In this document: positions 48,950 through 59,818 of the stretch, in pieces
Layout: every line of letters starts with the position of its first letter
How positions within the stretch are numbered: the first letter of the stretch is position 1
Assembly: GCA_026874595.1 (NCBI GenBank)
Contig: CM049318.1
Location: 37,907,956-37,971,955 of the forward strand
Origin: Sipunculus nudus
Lineage: Eukaryota > Annelida > Sipuncula > Golfingiida > Sipunculidae
Direction: 5' to 3'
Length of the DNA stretch: 64,000 nt
Program-made: the position numbers and the translations under genes
Notes under the pieces: generated by a model
What the model saw: only the letters and a program-made list of their open reading frames with translations
Databases searched by the model: none
Told to the model about the DNA's origin: nothing

Positions 48950-51370
48950 GGATTTCAAACATGACTTATGTATGGCCCACCACTAAAGTAAGAACCCTTT
49001 AGGTTCTAGGGTCATGAGTTCAAAGGTCAAGGTCACTGGACTGGCATTTTAAAAGATACTGTGGATGCATTTTAAGCCAAACTTTCATCCTAGGTCTTCC
49101 ATCTTGAATATATAGCTCACTTGCTAATAGTGGATGATCCATATAAATTTTGGGGTCACAAGGTCAAAGGTCAAGGCCACAGGAGCTATCTGTCCAAAAA
49201 TTAGTTTCTGGATGATAATTCCTGCTTTTATTGATGTATTGATTTCAAACTTGACTTATATATGTCCCATTGAAAAAGCAAGACTCCAATTTATTTTAGG
49301 GGTCATGAGGTCAAAGGTCAAGGTCACAGGACACATCTTTAAAAAGATTGTGGATGCATTTTCAGCCAAACATTTCATCTCAGACCTTTCATCTTGCACA
49401 TGTAAGTCATCTGCCAATAGAGGAATACCCCTATCAGTTTTGAGGTCACAAGGTCAAAGGTGAAGGTCACAGGAGCCATCTGTCCAAAAATTAGTTTCTG
49501 GATGATAAATCCTGCTTTAATTGATGTATGGATTTCAAACTTGACTTGTATATGTCCCATTGGAAAAGCAAGACCCAAATTGATTTTGGGGTCATGAGGT
49601 CAAAGGTCAAGGTCACAGGACATCTTTAAAAAGATTGTGGATGCATTTTCAGCCAAACATTTCATCTCAGATCTTTCATCTTGCACATATAGTTCACCTG
49701 CCAAGAGAGGAAGAACCCTATCAATTTTGAGGTCACAAGGTCAAAGGTGAAGGTCACAGGAGCCATCTGTCCAAAAATTAGATTCTTGATGATAATTCCT
49801 TCTTTTATTGATGTATGGATTTCAAACTTGACTTATATTTGACCCATTGGAAAAGCAAGACCAGAATTGATTTTGGGGTCATGAGGTCAAAGGTCAAGGT
49901 CACAGGAAACCTCTTTAAAAAGATTATGGATGCATTTTCAGCCAAAAAATTCATCTCAGATCTTTCATCTTGCACATATAGTTCACCTGCCAAGAGTGGA
50001 AGACCCCTATCAATTTTGAGGTCACAAGGTCAAAGGTGAAGGTCACAGGAGCCATCTGTCCAAAAATTAGTTTCTGGATGATAATTCCTGCTTTTATTGA
50101 TGTATGGATTTCAAACTCGACTTATATATGTCCCATTGGAAAAGCAAGACCCAAATTGATTTTGAGGTTATGAGGTCAAAGGTCAAGGTCACAGGACACA
50201 TCTTTAAAAAGATGTGGATGCATTTTCAGCCAAACATTTCATCTCAGATCTTTCATCTTGGACATATAGTTCACCTGGCAAGAGAGGAAGAACCCTATCA
50301 ATTTTGAGGTCACAAGGTCAAAGGTGAGGGTCACAGGAGCCATCTGTCCAAAAATTAGTTTCCGGATGATAATTCCTTCTTTTATTGATGTATTTATTTC
50401 AAACTTGACTTGTATTTGACCTATTGGAAAAGCAAGACCTGAATTGATTTTGGGGTCATGAGGTCAAAGGTCAAGGTCACAGGAAACCTCTTTAAAAAGA
50501 TTGTGGATGCATTTTCAGCCAAATAATTCATCTCAGATCTTTCATCTTGCACATATAGTTCACCTGCCAAGAGTGGAAGACCCCTATCAGTTTTGAGGTC
50601 ACAAGGTCAAAGGTGAAGGTCACAGGAGCCATCTGTCCAAAAATTAGTTTCTGGATGATAAATCCTGCTTTTATTGATGTATGGATTTCAAACTTGACTT
50701 GTATATTTCCCATTGGAAAAGCAAGACCCAAATTGATTTTGGGGTCATGAGGTCAAAGGTCAAGGTCACAGGACATCTTTAAAAAGATTGTGGATGCATT
50801 TTCAGCCAAACATTTCATCTCAGATCTTTCATCTTGCACATATAGTTACCTGCCAAGAGTGGAAGACCCCTATCAATTTTGAGGTCACAAGGTCAAAGGT
50901 GAAGGTCACAGGAGCCATCTGTCCAAAAATTAGTTTCACGATGATAATATCTGCTTTTATTGATGTATGGATTTCAATCTTGACTTGTATATGTCCCATT
51001 GGAAAAGCAAGACCCAAATTGATTTTGGGGTCATGAGGTCAAAGGTCAAGGTCACAGGACACATCTTTAAAAAGATGTGGATGCATTTTCAGCCAAACAT
51101 TTCACCTCAGATCTTTCATCTTGCACATATAGTTCTCCTGCCAAGAGAGGAAGAACACTATCAATTTTGAGGTCACAAGGTCAAAGGTGAAGGTCACAGG
51201 AGCCATCTGTCCAAAAATTAGTTTCTGGGTGATAATTCCTGCTTTATTGATGTATAGATTTCAAACTTAACTTGCATATGTCCCATTGGAAAAGCAAGAC
51301 CAGAATTGATTTTGGGGTCAAAAGGTCAAGGTCACAGGACACATCTTTAAAAAGATCAAGGTCACAGGAC
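48950..51370 (+). repeat. ~288-bp tandem units rich in AGGTCA
   Basis: Units recur at about 49215, 49510, 49800, 50088, 50380, 50667, 50951 and 51239 (marker CCTGCTTTTATTGATGTATG). Each has two clusters: AGGTCAAAGGTCAAGGTCA, and AGGTCACAAGGTCA followed by AAGGTGAAGGTCA. A unit thus carries about seven half-sites. A single diverged unit precedes the regular array. They form the body of element A. Confidence 0.9.
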
Positions 51371-51531
51371 CAACATCTTCAACAAGATTGTGGATTGTTA
51401 GATGGAAGAAACAATAAATATGCCAAGTGTCAGTATATGCTGCTAAAAATGGGGGTCTATTTATAAAGGGGGGGGGGGGCCTACTATGTCTGGGGATACT
51501 CTGGCACCGCAGGGTGCCAAGAAATGTCTAG

Positions 51532-52051
51532 TTTTGATGTGGTGTCCATTTGTACATGTGCTTTTGGTGAAAATTGCTCATATCTCCAGTGGTTCAAGGT
51601 ATTGGTCTTAAATTTAGCGTGTCTATCCACAAATTTTCTCATAAACCAGACAGGTGGGGCAATCTACCTTCCCATTTCTGCAAAATATATTTATGCACTT
51701 TTCTCAAAAGAGATTCATTATATTTGCCCCTGTATTTAGTGAAAAATATTGTTTCTCATGTTTACATGTCTCTTGACACTTGCCAAGTGTCAGTATATGC
51801 TGATAGTTCAAGTTTGTTCAAATGGTTTTGGTTCAGTGATTTTTGGCCGAGTTAAACCTTTAGACGTCTTCTACTTGTAAATGGTTCAGCCAAATCGTTC
51901 CATATTTTACAGAAATGATTAAGTTTGTTGATTTTTGGATAAGTCATGAAAAGCTTAAGTTGGTCTTATGGCCATTTTTATGTCTATTTCAAACTCAGGA
52001 CTGCAATAGTGTTCTTCTACAAAAATTGTTGTTTCAGTTTGCACAAAAATT
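51532..52051 (+). mobile_element. Older rolling-circle-like element, continuation
   Basis: TTTTGATGTGGTGTCCAT, GAAAATTGCTCATATCTCC and CATAAACCAGACAGGTGG continue exactly where 48341 broke off, as judged by the paralogous unit at 48012-48160. Confidence 0.75.
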
Positions 52052-52163
52052 ATTGTATCACCAGACTAAGTCGGGGGATACTATGGTCCCGCTGCCGCCG
52101 CATATAAATCTTTTTGGCGCGATAACCCAAAAAATATTTCACAGAACTTTACCAAACTTGGTA

Positions 52164-53253
52164 TACCGTATTTATTCTAATTTGGCGACCACTTAAAAAT
52201 ATTTTATTTTCTCAGAGGTCGAGATAATGGAGGATATTTGAAAATTATCTTCCTGCAGAATTTGCGGTGGTCGAGATTTTAGAGCCATGCGGTTTGATTA
52301 CCTTCCGTAGAGACGCAGGGCCGCTCCGACACTCGAGGGGTCATATGAATTGAGTGATAATTTGGTCGTTATTAAGTTTGTTTTGTTAGCTTAACAGTAA
52401 TTCCTACAAACGGGCTTCCAACTGTCACATGAATTATACGGAGTCCGCAAATGATTAATCAAATTGAGCTCAATCACTTCACAAAATGTTCACTACTTCG
52501 CGTATAGGTACGATCACTTGATATAGACGGTCACTAATGTGACTATCAGCTGTTTCAAGTTAATCCACCAGGCGGCGATATCGGCGGGCTGAAAAGGGAC
52601 AAGCAGCTGCACGGAAGTTGGAAGAAGACTTTATAAAAAATAACTGCCTATAATCAGATAACTTTTATTTGCATAATATTTAATATATATAGGAAAGTAA
52701 AGGAGCGTTAAAATATATACGTCCGGAAATTGTCCTACCTCGCGTGCCCTCGATCGGGCTCTGGTTGGTACGCGCGGTCACCCATCCAAAAGCTAACCGT
52801 GGTCGTTTAAACTTAACTAAAATGACAGTTCCAACTGTGTCACAGTTGTTCCACCGCGGGTGCCTTCTGTATACTTAAAAATTATTGCTAAAGATCCCAC
52901 GTGAATTGCACACGAGGCATATGCGTACCAGGAACGGTACACGAGTTTGCTTCGTCAAGGACACCCATTTTGATCTTGAACGCTTTATCATGTTTATATA
53001 TTATGAAAAACGCATCTTTGTATCTTCAAAAATTTTATTGGAAACAAGTTTGATGTGGATGCTCAATGTAATAAGAATCTAGTCAGATACAAACTATGGT
53101 GCCCGTGAGAGAAGGAGGCATTTCACCTTAACATCGTCGACAGAAAACATCGTCGGCAGTCACGAAATTAGAGTCATTTTAGAAATTATGCTTTCAAAAT
53201 ATTTTTTGGGGTCGTGAAATAAGAGGGATCGCCAAATTGGAATAAATACGGTA
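52164..53253. mobile_element. TACCGTATTTA-ended TIR element, 1.09 kb
   Basis: Ends TACCGTATTTATTCTAATTT and, inverted, TACCGTATTTATTCCAATTT; 27-bp inverted repeats with about two mismatches. It interrupts element B between GGTAT and ATGTA. Same terminal start as the larger element at 54544. No transposase was recognised inside, so probably non-autonomous. TA target use is likely, and class pogo-like is inferred from its larger relative. Confidence 0.8.
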
Positions 53254-53339
53254 TGTATAGATATGGGTAAGAGGACGAAGCCTATTTAAAATTAAGGTCA
53301 TGACCTTTACTAGGAGAGTGTCCTTGACCTTGAATAGGT

Positions 53340-54420
53340 CCAATTTTTGGGAAAATCACACACCTCTTATGATATCTCCAGTGTTGATAGCCATATGGAT
53401 TTCAAACATGACTTATGTATGGCCCACCACTAAAGTAAGAAGCCTATAGGTTCTAGGGTCATGAGGTCAAAGGTCAACGTCACTGGACTGGCATCTTAAA
53501 AGATACTGTGGATGCATTTTAAGCCAAACTTTCATCCCAGGTCTTCCATCTTGAATATATAGCTCACTTGCCAATAGTGGATGATCCATATAAATTTTGG
53601 GTTCACAAGGCCAAAGGTCAAGGCCACAGGAGCTGTCTGTCCAAAAATTAGTTTCTGGATGATAATTCCTGCTTTTATTGATGTATTGATTTCAAACTTG
53701 ACTTATATATGTCCCATTGATAAAGCAAGACTCCAATTGATTTTGGGGGCATGAGGTCAAGGTCACAGGACACATCTTTAAAAAGATTGTGATTGCATTT
53801 TCAGCCAAACCTTTCATCTCAGACCTTTCATCTTGCACATAGAGTTCATCTGCCAATAGAGGAAGACCCCTATCAATTTTGAGGTCACAAGGTCAAAGGT
53901 GAAGGTCACAGGAGCCATCTGTCAAAAAATTAGTTTCTGGATGATAATTCCTTCTTTTATTGATGTATGGATTTCAAACTTGACTTGTATTTGACCCATT
54001 GGAAAAGCAAGACCCAAATTGATTTTGGGGTCATGAGGTCAAAGGTCAAGTTCACAGGAAACATCTTTAAAAAGATTGTGGATGCATTTTCAGCCAAACA
54101 ATTCATCTCAGATCTTTCATCTTGCACATTTAATTCACCTGCCAAGAGTGGAAGACCCCTATTAATTTTGAGGTCACAAGGTCAAAGGTGAAGGTTACAG
54201 GAGCCATCTGTCCTAAAATTAGTTTCTGGATGACAATTCCTGCTTTTATTAATGTATGGATTTCAAACTTGACTTGTATATGTCCCATTGGAAAAGCAAG
54301 ACCCAAATTGATTTTGGGGTCATGAGGTCAAAGGTCAAGGTCACAGGACACATCTTTAAAAAGATCAAGGTCACAGGACCAACATCTTCAACAAGATTGT
54401 GGATTGATAGATGGAAGAAA
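53340..54420 (+). repeat. AGGTCA-rich ~288-bp units in element B
   Basis: Same units as in element A, with markers near 53667, 53951 and 54240; one slightly different first unit at 53390-53640 matches 48930-49200. The unit number differs from element A (about three against eight). Confidence 0.85.
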
Positions 54421-55985
54421 CAATAAATATGCCAAGTGTCAGTATATGCTGCTAAAAATGGGGGCCTACTCTAAAGGGGGGGGGGGGGGCTACCATGTCT
54501 GGGGATACTCTGGCACCTGCAGTGCCAAGAAATGTCTAGTTCTTACCGTATTTACTCGTGTATAGGACGACCCCGTGTATAAGACGACCCCCCAATTTTA
54601 AGCCTCAAATTTGGGTACAAATTATTTTTTAGCACCATGGATCTGTCAGCTACTGAATCACTATTTGTCATGATCATGTAAACCGATGATTAAACTTGGC
54701 TATTATAACATTTCATTCTTCAAATGTTCAGTGGTATATTTCTTTTTATTAGTAAAAAAGTGAAAATAGGAAAGTTTAAAGGAAATGTATGATGGAACAG
54801 ACCAAAACAGGATTTTATTAAATATATAAAAAATTGTGCATATACAATTCAAAATGATGTCATAAGAAACATCAGATAAAAATAAATTAGGCACTGAATT
54901 AAGCACCGATGCATTTCTGTGGTTGCCTAAACTGACAAAACAAAATGATAAAAAATTTAAAAGCTGTGATGCTATGAAAGTATTTTTAATACTATTTATA
55001 AACAATTAAATATTGTCAAAGTACTATAAATATTGCAAGCTGTTAACTAAATATGAAAAACAATAAATTATAACTTGCGTGAAGGAATGTTTTTTTTTTT
55101 TTTGGTTTTCAGTCAAACTTAACATACAAAAAATATGTGTTGATACAAAATTTCAAATTGATGTAGGTAAGAGATTGCATATAGACGACATTAAGCACTG
55201 AATTAAGCACTATGGTTTGCAGGCTTTGGGGCTGTAGGAATCGACAATTCAACTTGAAATCATAAATGATGACTTCATCACCTGTGATGATATTAACGTA
55301 CTTACAAAGCGATTAACTGAAATAATCATCATCAAAGCACTTAACTACCGGAAAATGGCTATAAACACGTCACACTTGAAAACAAAATTACATGCAAATG
55401 TTCTTTTATCATAAATGGCTAACACACTGTTAAACTTCAGCCAAACTTCTGACAAACACTGAGTTCAGAAGCCTCCAAAATCTGACTGATCATTAGCTGC
55501 ATTAAATGCGGCGGTATCCAGGACCCTGAAAACCGCCACATAAAAGCTTCAGAGTAAACTGGAGAACTTCAAACCCTTGTCGGAAAAAAAATCGTGTAAA
55601 ATCAATAGTGCGTTTATGACAAGGAAACTTTAAGTAATCTAAGGGAGATATAGTACTTTATTCGAATGACCAAGAAATTCAGCTAATTATTATGTTTTAG
55701 TATGTAAACAAGACCCACTTTTGAAACTTTGCAACCCTTGCGCTTGAAACTGTCTCAGAATCTGAAACAATGAACTGCGTGACCTTTGCTCGCTGATCCA
55801 ACACGGCCCGTTACCACTGGTTACACAGGCGGCTGCCGGCCAGCCGTGGCAGGGGGGAAACCCAGAGCAGACATCGTTCCCCGTGTATCACCGTTTATTA
55901 GGATAATACATATTCTTCTAATCAACATTTAAAGTGGACAAACACTGTCTAAGTGGTATGTTATATGCGCATTTGAGAATAACGG

Positions 55986-56087
55986 CCTGGTGAGTCCGGC
56001 ATTGCTTGACAGCGGCCTTGATGGCGGGTGTCAGGTGTCCCCGGAACTGGTCCCACACGAGCAGACATCGTTTCTTCAGAAGCGTGA
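55986..56087 (-). pseudogene. Pogo-type DDE transposase fragment
   Basis: Minus-strand reading gives VTLLKKRCLLVWDQFRGHLT followed by PAIKAAVKQCRTH. The hydrophobic-strand LLVWDxFRGHLT motif carries the second catalytic Asp of DDE_1 (pogo/Tigger/jerky-like) transposases. Only about 34 codons are intact; I did not find the N-terminal DNA-binding part. Confidence 0.75.
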
Positions 56088-57597
56088 CCGTCATCACAAG
56101 TTGATCAAAGCTGTCACTGATGAGTTGTTTACTCGTTTAACCAAACATGTGCGCTACATTAATTATATTCTGTGATAATTAATCATACTTTCCTAATGTT
56201 GTATGTTTGTCAGCGAGATTTGTTAAATATATTATTTATATTGGAACCAATTTGCTTTGATAATAATTGTTATACAACTGGTATCATGTGGAGAATGAAA
56301 ATGGAATTTATTAGCTCATCGTTGAACTGGGCGTGACCGGTGTCGTTTAGGTTACCCGTCAGGACGCTTGGCGAAAGCGAAGGACGACCGCAATATTGTA
56401 TATTCTTTTTCAGTAATACGGAATATTAAACCATGACAAGATAAAAATATGTGAAAAATACGATCGACATACACGATTTAAAATTTGTTATTATTACACT
56501 GCGGACGATTTGCATATCAGCGTGCCTTTTTGGGGAATGTTTATAGTTTATTGTTGGGCCAGGGGTATTATCGGGGAGGTTACATGTCGGCCCGCTTGTG
56601 AACACAAGTAATGCATGCTACGCCGCTGGTATGACACATTTTGTAAAGTGAGAAGGACAAACATCACACGTTTCTCTTAAAATAAAACATGTAAGTGCTT
56701 TATAAACATAATATCAGACAAAATAAAGAAAATAAATACATTTCTTAAATAAACACGCTTGTTTGTTACCAACGCATCAGTGGGCGATACTTACCGGCAG
56801 CTTTCACAGTCAACTGAATAAGGTCTCTTTGATTTAGGCAAGCCGAGAGAAAACAACATATCAAAGGGGATTCTCACACCTGAAACCTCCACTGATCAGG
56901 TAATCCGTGCCCTTGTCCTTTTGGTGACCGTCATCACAAGGTGATCAAAGCTGTCACTGATGAGTTGTTTACTCGTTTGTTTAACCAAACATGTGCGCTA
57001 CATTAATTATATTCCGTGATAATTAATCATACTTTCTTAATGTTGTATGTTTGTCAGCGAGATTTGTTAAATATATTATTTATATTGGAACCAATTTGCT
57101 TTGATAACGATTTTTATATAACTGATTTCATATGGAGAATGAAAATGGAATTTATTAGCTTATCGTTGAACTGGGCGTGACCGGTGTCGTTTAGGTTACC
57201 CGTCTGGAGGCTTGGCGAAAGCGAAGGACGACTGCAATTTTGTATATTCTTTTGCAATAAAACGGAATATTAAACCATGACAAGATAAAAATATGTAAAA
57301 ATAACGATCGACATACACGATTTAAAATTTGTAATTATTACACTGCCGACGATATGCATATTAGCGTGCCTTTTTGGGGAATGTTTATAGTTTATGGTTG
57401 GGCCGGGGGTATTTGCGAGGAGGTTACATGTCGGCCCACATGTCGGCCCACAAGTCATGCATACTACGCCGCTGATATGACAAATTTAGTAACGTGAGAA
57501 GGATAAACATCATACGTTCTTCTTGTAATAAAACATATGATATGCTTTATAAACATTATATCAGACACATAAAAAAAGAAAATAAATACATGTCATT
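56084..57597. repeat. 0.65-kb internal direct duplication
   Basis: 56084-56750 repeats at 56924-57597 (offset 840 bp): GTGACCGTCATCACAAG, CTGTCACTGATGAGTTGTTT, TTTGTCAGCGAGATTTGTTA and GTGACCGGTGTCGTTTAGGT are shared. Differences include a GTTT insertion and a CCCACATGTCGG duplication (57424-57450). Confidence 0.9.
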
Positions 57598-57798
57598 ACT
57601 ATAATCTGTGTACGGACGTTTTAAGGCTTGTGTTCTACCGACGCAGCACTGGTTGATATACTTACCGGTATCTTGTTTATCATTTTCGATGAGCTTCAGG
57701 TGACTGAAAAACTTGTACCCGATAATAGGACGACCCCCCACTAAGCCCTCCAAAATTTGGGAACCAATTTGTCGTCCTATACACGAGTAAATACGGTA

Positions 57799-58908
57799 GG
57801 TGGCCTTGGTTCAGGTTTACCTGACTGATTTTTTGGCAGAATTATTGGACCTTTAAGAGTGAAAGGACTGCATCTTTTATTATTCTTGATATTTTGATAA
57901 TGGTGTTTATGAATATGTCAGCTTGAAAAAAAAGCATTTTAGCCAAAGTCTTTCAGTATGTGTAAACAGATTTATCAACAGGCCAAGATTGTGTCTGTAT
58001 CTTGAATAGGTTGAGAAACTGCCTACTGTTTCAGATTTAGCAACAGATCAAGAGTTCAGTCAGTGCAGCCAAGCACACGGCATGTGATCACCTTATTGGC
58101 ACCACGTGAACACCTCATGGGTAGAATGTGAACACCTCACGAGTATCATATGATCACCTCATCGGTGTCATGTAGAGCTGCATATGGAGCCAATCTGTGA
58201 GCATATGCAATGGTGTGGCTACTATTTCAGATTTGGAAACAGGCCAAAGGTCAGTCTTGATCTATTTATAGCTTTGGCAGACTGCCAGCTGTGTCAGATT
58301 ATGCAACAGGTCAAGAGTTCACTCAGTGCAGCCAGATACAGGTAAAAAGTTCACTCAGTCTAGCCAGGTGCAGGTCAAGAGTTCACTCAGAGCAGTAGCC
58401 TTAGCCAGCAATTTGTCACAGTTCACTCGGGGGGCAACTGCCTGGTCAGCCCCTTGCATCAGACTCAAGGTTATTTGACCTGTCTATGTGTCTTTGATGG
58501 CTTTCTCGTTCACAAGACAGGTGTCACCATCTACAATTAACTTGCACAGTGTATGTGCCTGCTTATTTCTACGGAAGAATATGATATATCAGCCTGAAAT
58601 TTGTCATATTTATACATATCGAATAGCTTTGTCATATACAAGACTGGTGGTGCCACCTACAATAATTTTTGCACAGTGTGTGTCCCTGCTTATTTCTCAG
58701 GAGGGGATTGATATATCAGTCTGAAATTGGGCATATGTATATATCTCTGATAGCTTCGTTGTATACAAGACTGGTGGTGCCAGTTACAATCATTTTTGTG
58801 TTGTGTGCACCCATGCCAGAATTTCAGCAGTGATGTTTGTGTAATTGTTTCTTGTTCAAAATGTTTAGTACTTGCATTGTTGTTAATACAGTCATGTCAT
58901 AACAAGGC
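57799..58908. other. Repeat-rich non-coding stretch upstream of the phosphatase gene
   Basis: 58080-58175 has four ~25-bp units (GTGATCACCTCAT-like). 58015-58420 reiterates AGTTCACTCAGTGCAGCCAG. 58490-58810 has three degenerate ~125-bp units containing CAAGACTGGTGGTGCCACCT, a phrase also found at 47500-47530 and 48675-48695 in the rolling-circle-like elements. Confidence 0.6.
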
Positions 58909-58920
58909 AAGATGGCGACC
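58909..58920 (+). promoter_or_regulatory. YY1-like AAGATGGCGACC, possible start-site element
   Basis: AAGATGGCGAC matches the metazoan YY1/pleiohomeotic core often found just downstream of transcription starts. It lies 0.9 kb upstream of the PHOSPHO coding exon, in a short GC-richer patch (58905-58970). A spliced 5' leader is expected because the coding ATG directly follows an acceptor. The donor is not identified. Confidence 0.35.
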
Positions 58921-59803
58921 GGCTCGAAACCGCTAGCCTGACAGCTGCGCTCCGAGGGTTTGTTCTTTCGAAATTATATAGTAAAAAAAATAATTAAAAT
59001 TCTCAGAAAACTACGTTTACGAAATAAAACAGATTCCGAATTATTTGAGAAAATACAGTATCTGAAAAATAATGGTTCGGCATTGAGGCGTTACACCTTG
59101 TGTACATCCCAATGCACAGGTTCACATTAGGCCTGTAGGCCTTGTTTTGAATAAATTTTATTCCTGCTTCAGAGCATTTAAGTACATTAAATTCTCAAAT
59201 TCTGAAAGGAATATTTATGTTAATTATTTAATTTGTGATATATTATTTTAAATAATATATTTTACCCTATTAATATTATTGTTCTATGCTAGTTTTCATT
59301 AAAAACAAATTAAATATTCAGTAATGTCAAATAACTTTGTTGATTTGAAGTACTTTTGATCAATTTTCGGTAGTTTTCAGTGGTTTTCTGTGAATAGTCT
59401 GACCCTTTTACATGAAGATATTATTATTGGACTGGAACATGAGTGCTTAGAGACTCAGACTCAAAGATGGTTCACTTGGACTCTTACCTACAGAATTAGG
59501 ACTTTGGCTAGGACTCGGGTGGCTTGGACTTGGATGGTGTGGACTCTACTACAGTGCTGCCACCAGATATCAGAACCAGTAGCATACACAGTTATAGCCA
59601 AACGGACAGTGCCGGTCTGGGGTAGCCAGGACGTGCTTCTGCCAGCCAGCACAAAAAATCTTAAAGATTGTCAAAAAATCTGCCATCAGTGAAACTTTGG
59701 TTAGTTTTTACCTGAAACTGCATTAACTTTGTACGTCAAGTATGTTTACAAAAATAAATCAATCTAGAGCCAAAATAATCATTGAAAATAATAAATTGAA
59801 ATA

Positions 59804-59818
59804 CTTTTGTCTTTGCAG
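59804..59818 (+). promoter_or_regulatory. Splice acceptor before the PHOSPHO start codon
   Basis: CTTTTGTCTTTGCAG directly precedes ATG, placing the intron end exactly at the start codon. Confidence 0.75.

Larger units (their letters stand above)
48342..51531 (+). mobile_element. Helentron/Helitron-like element A (3.19 kb)
   Basis: 5' end ATTGTATCCCCAGACAAAGT. 3' end has the hairpin TGGCACC-GCAG-GGTGCCA followed 9 nt later by CTAG and a T. Near the 3' end TGTCTGGGGATAC is the inverse of the 5' GTATCCCCAGACA. A 3' hairpin, CTAG end, asymmetric inverted repeats and no target duplication are the marks of rolling-circle Helitron/Helentron elements. Contents in order: a (CCG)n run at 48390-48416, a 5' unique part, about eight ~288-bp tandem units (49.2-51.3 kb), a G-run, the hairpin. 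There is no Rep/helicase coding, so it is non-autonomous. The interrupted host copy at 48001-48030 gives an empty site. Confidence 0.8.
52052..54539 (+). mobile_element. Helentron/Helitron-like element B, interrupted
   Basis: 5' end ATTGTATCACCAGACTAAGT; 3' end GGGGATACTCTGGCACCTGC, then AGTGCCA, then CTAG at 54536-54539. It aligns to element A throughout but has only about three AGGTCA units (53.4-54.3 kb). It is split by the element at 52164-53253. Without the insert it is about 1.4 kb. Confidence 0.8.
54544..57798. mobile_element. TACCGTATTTA-ended TIR element with pogo-like remnant, 3.25 kb
   Basis: Perfect 28-bp inverted ends beginning TACCGTATTTACTCGTGTAT, with TA at both outer edges. 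It starts four bases after the end of element B. The inside carries a DDE-transposase remnant on the minus strand (55986-56087) and a 0.65-kb internal direct duplication. The near-perfect ends suggest fairly recent movement. Confidence 0.85.

Noticed and set aside
49134-51466. Multiple 60-110 codon frames in the AGGTCA units, both strands
   Set aside because: Near-identical frames recur once per unit because the units are repeats; no protein family resemblance.
55990-56175. Plus-strand 61-codon frame in the 3.25-kb element
   Set aside because: Antisense shadow of the DDE transposase remnant, which is readable on the minus strand.
59807-59818. Four extra codons before the phosphatase ATG
   Set aside because: They would start at TTG and consist of the end of an intron (TCTTTGCAG).
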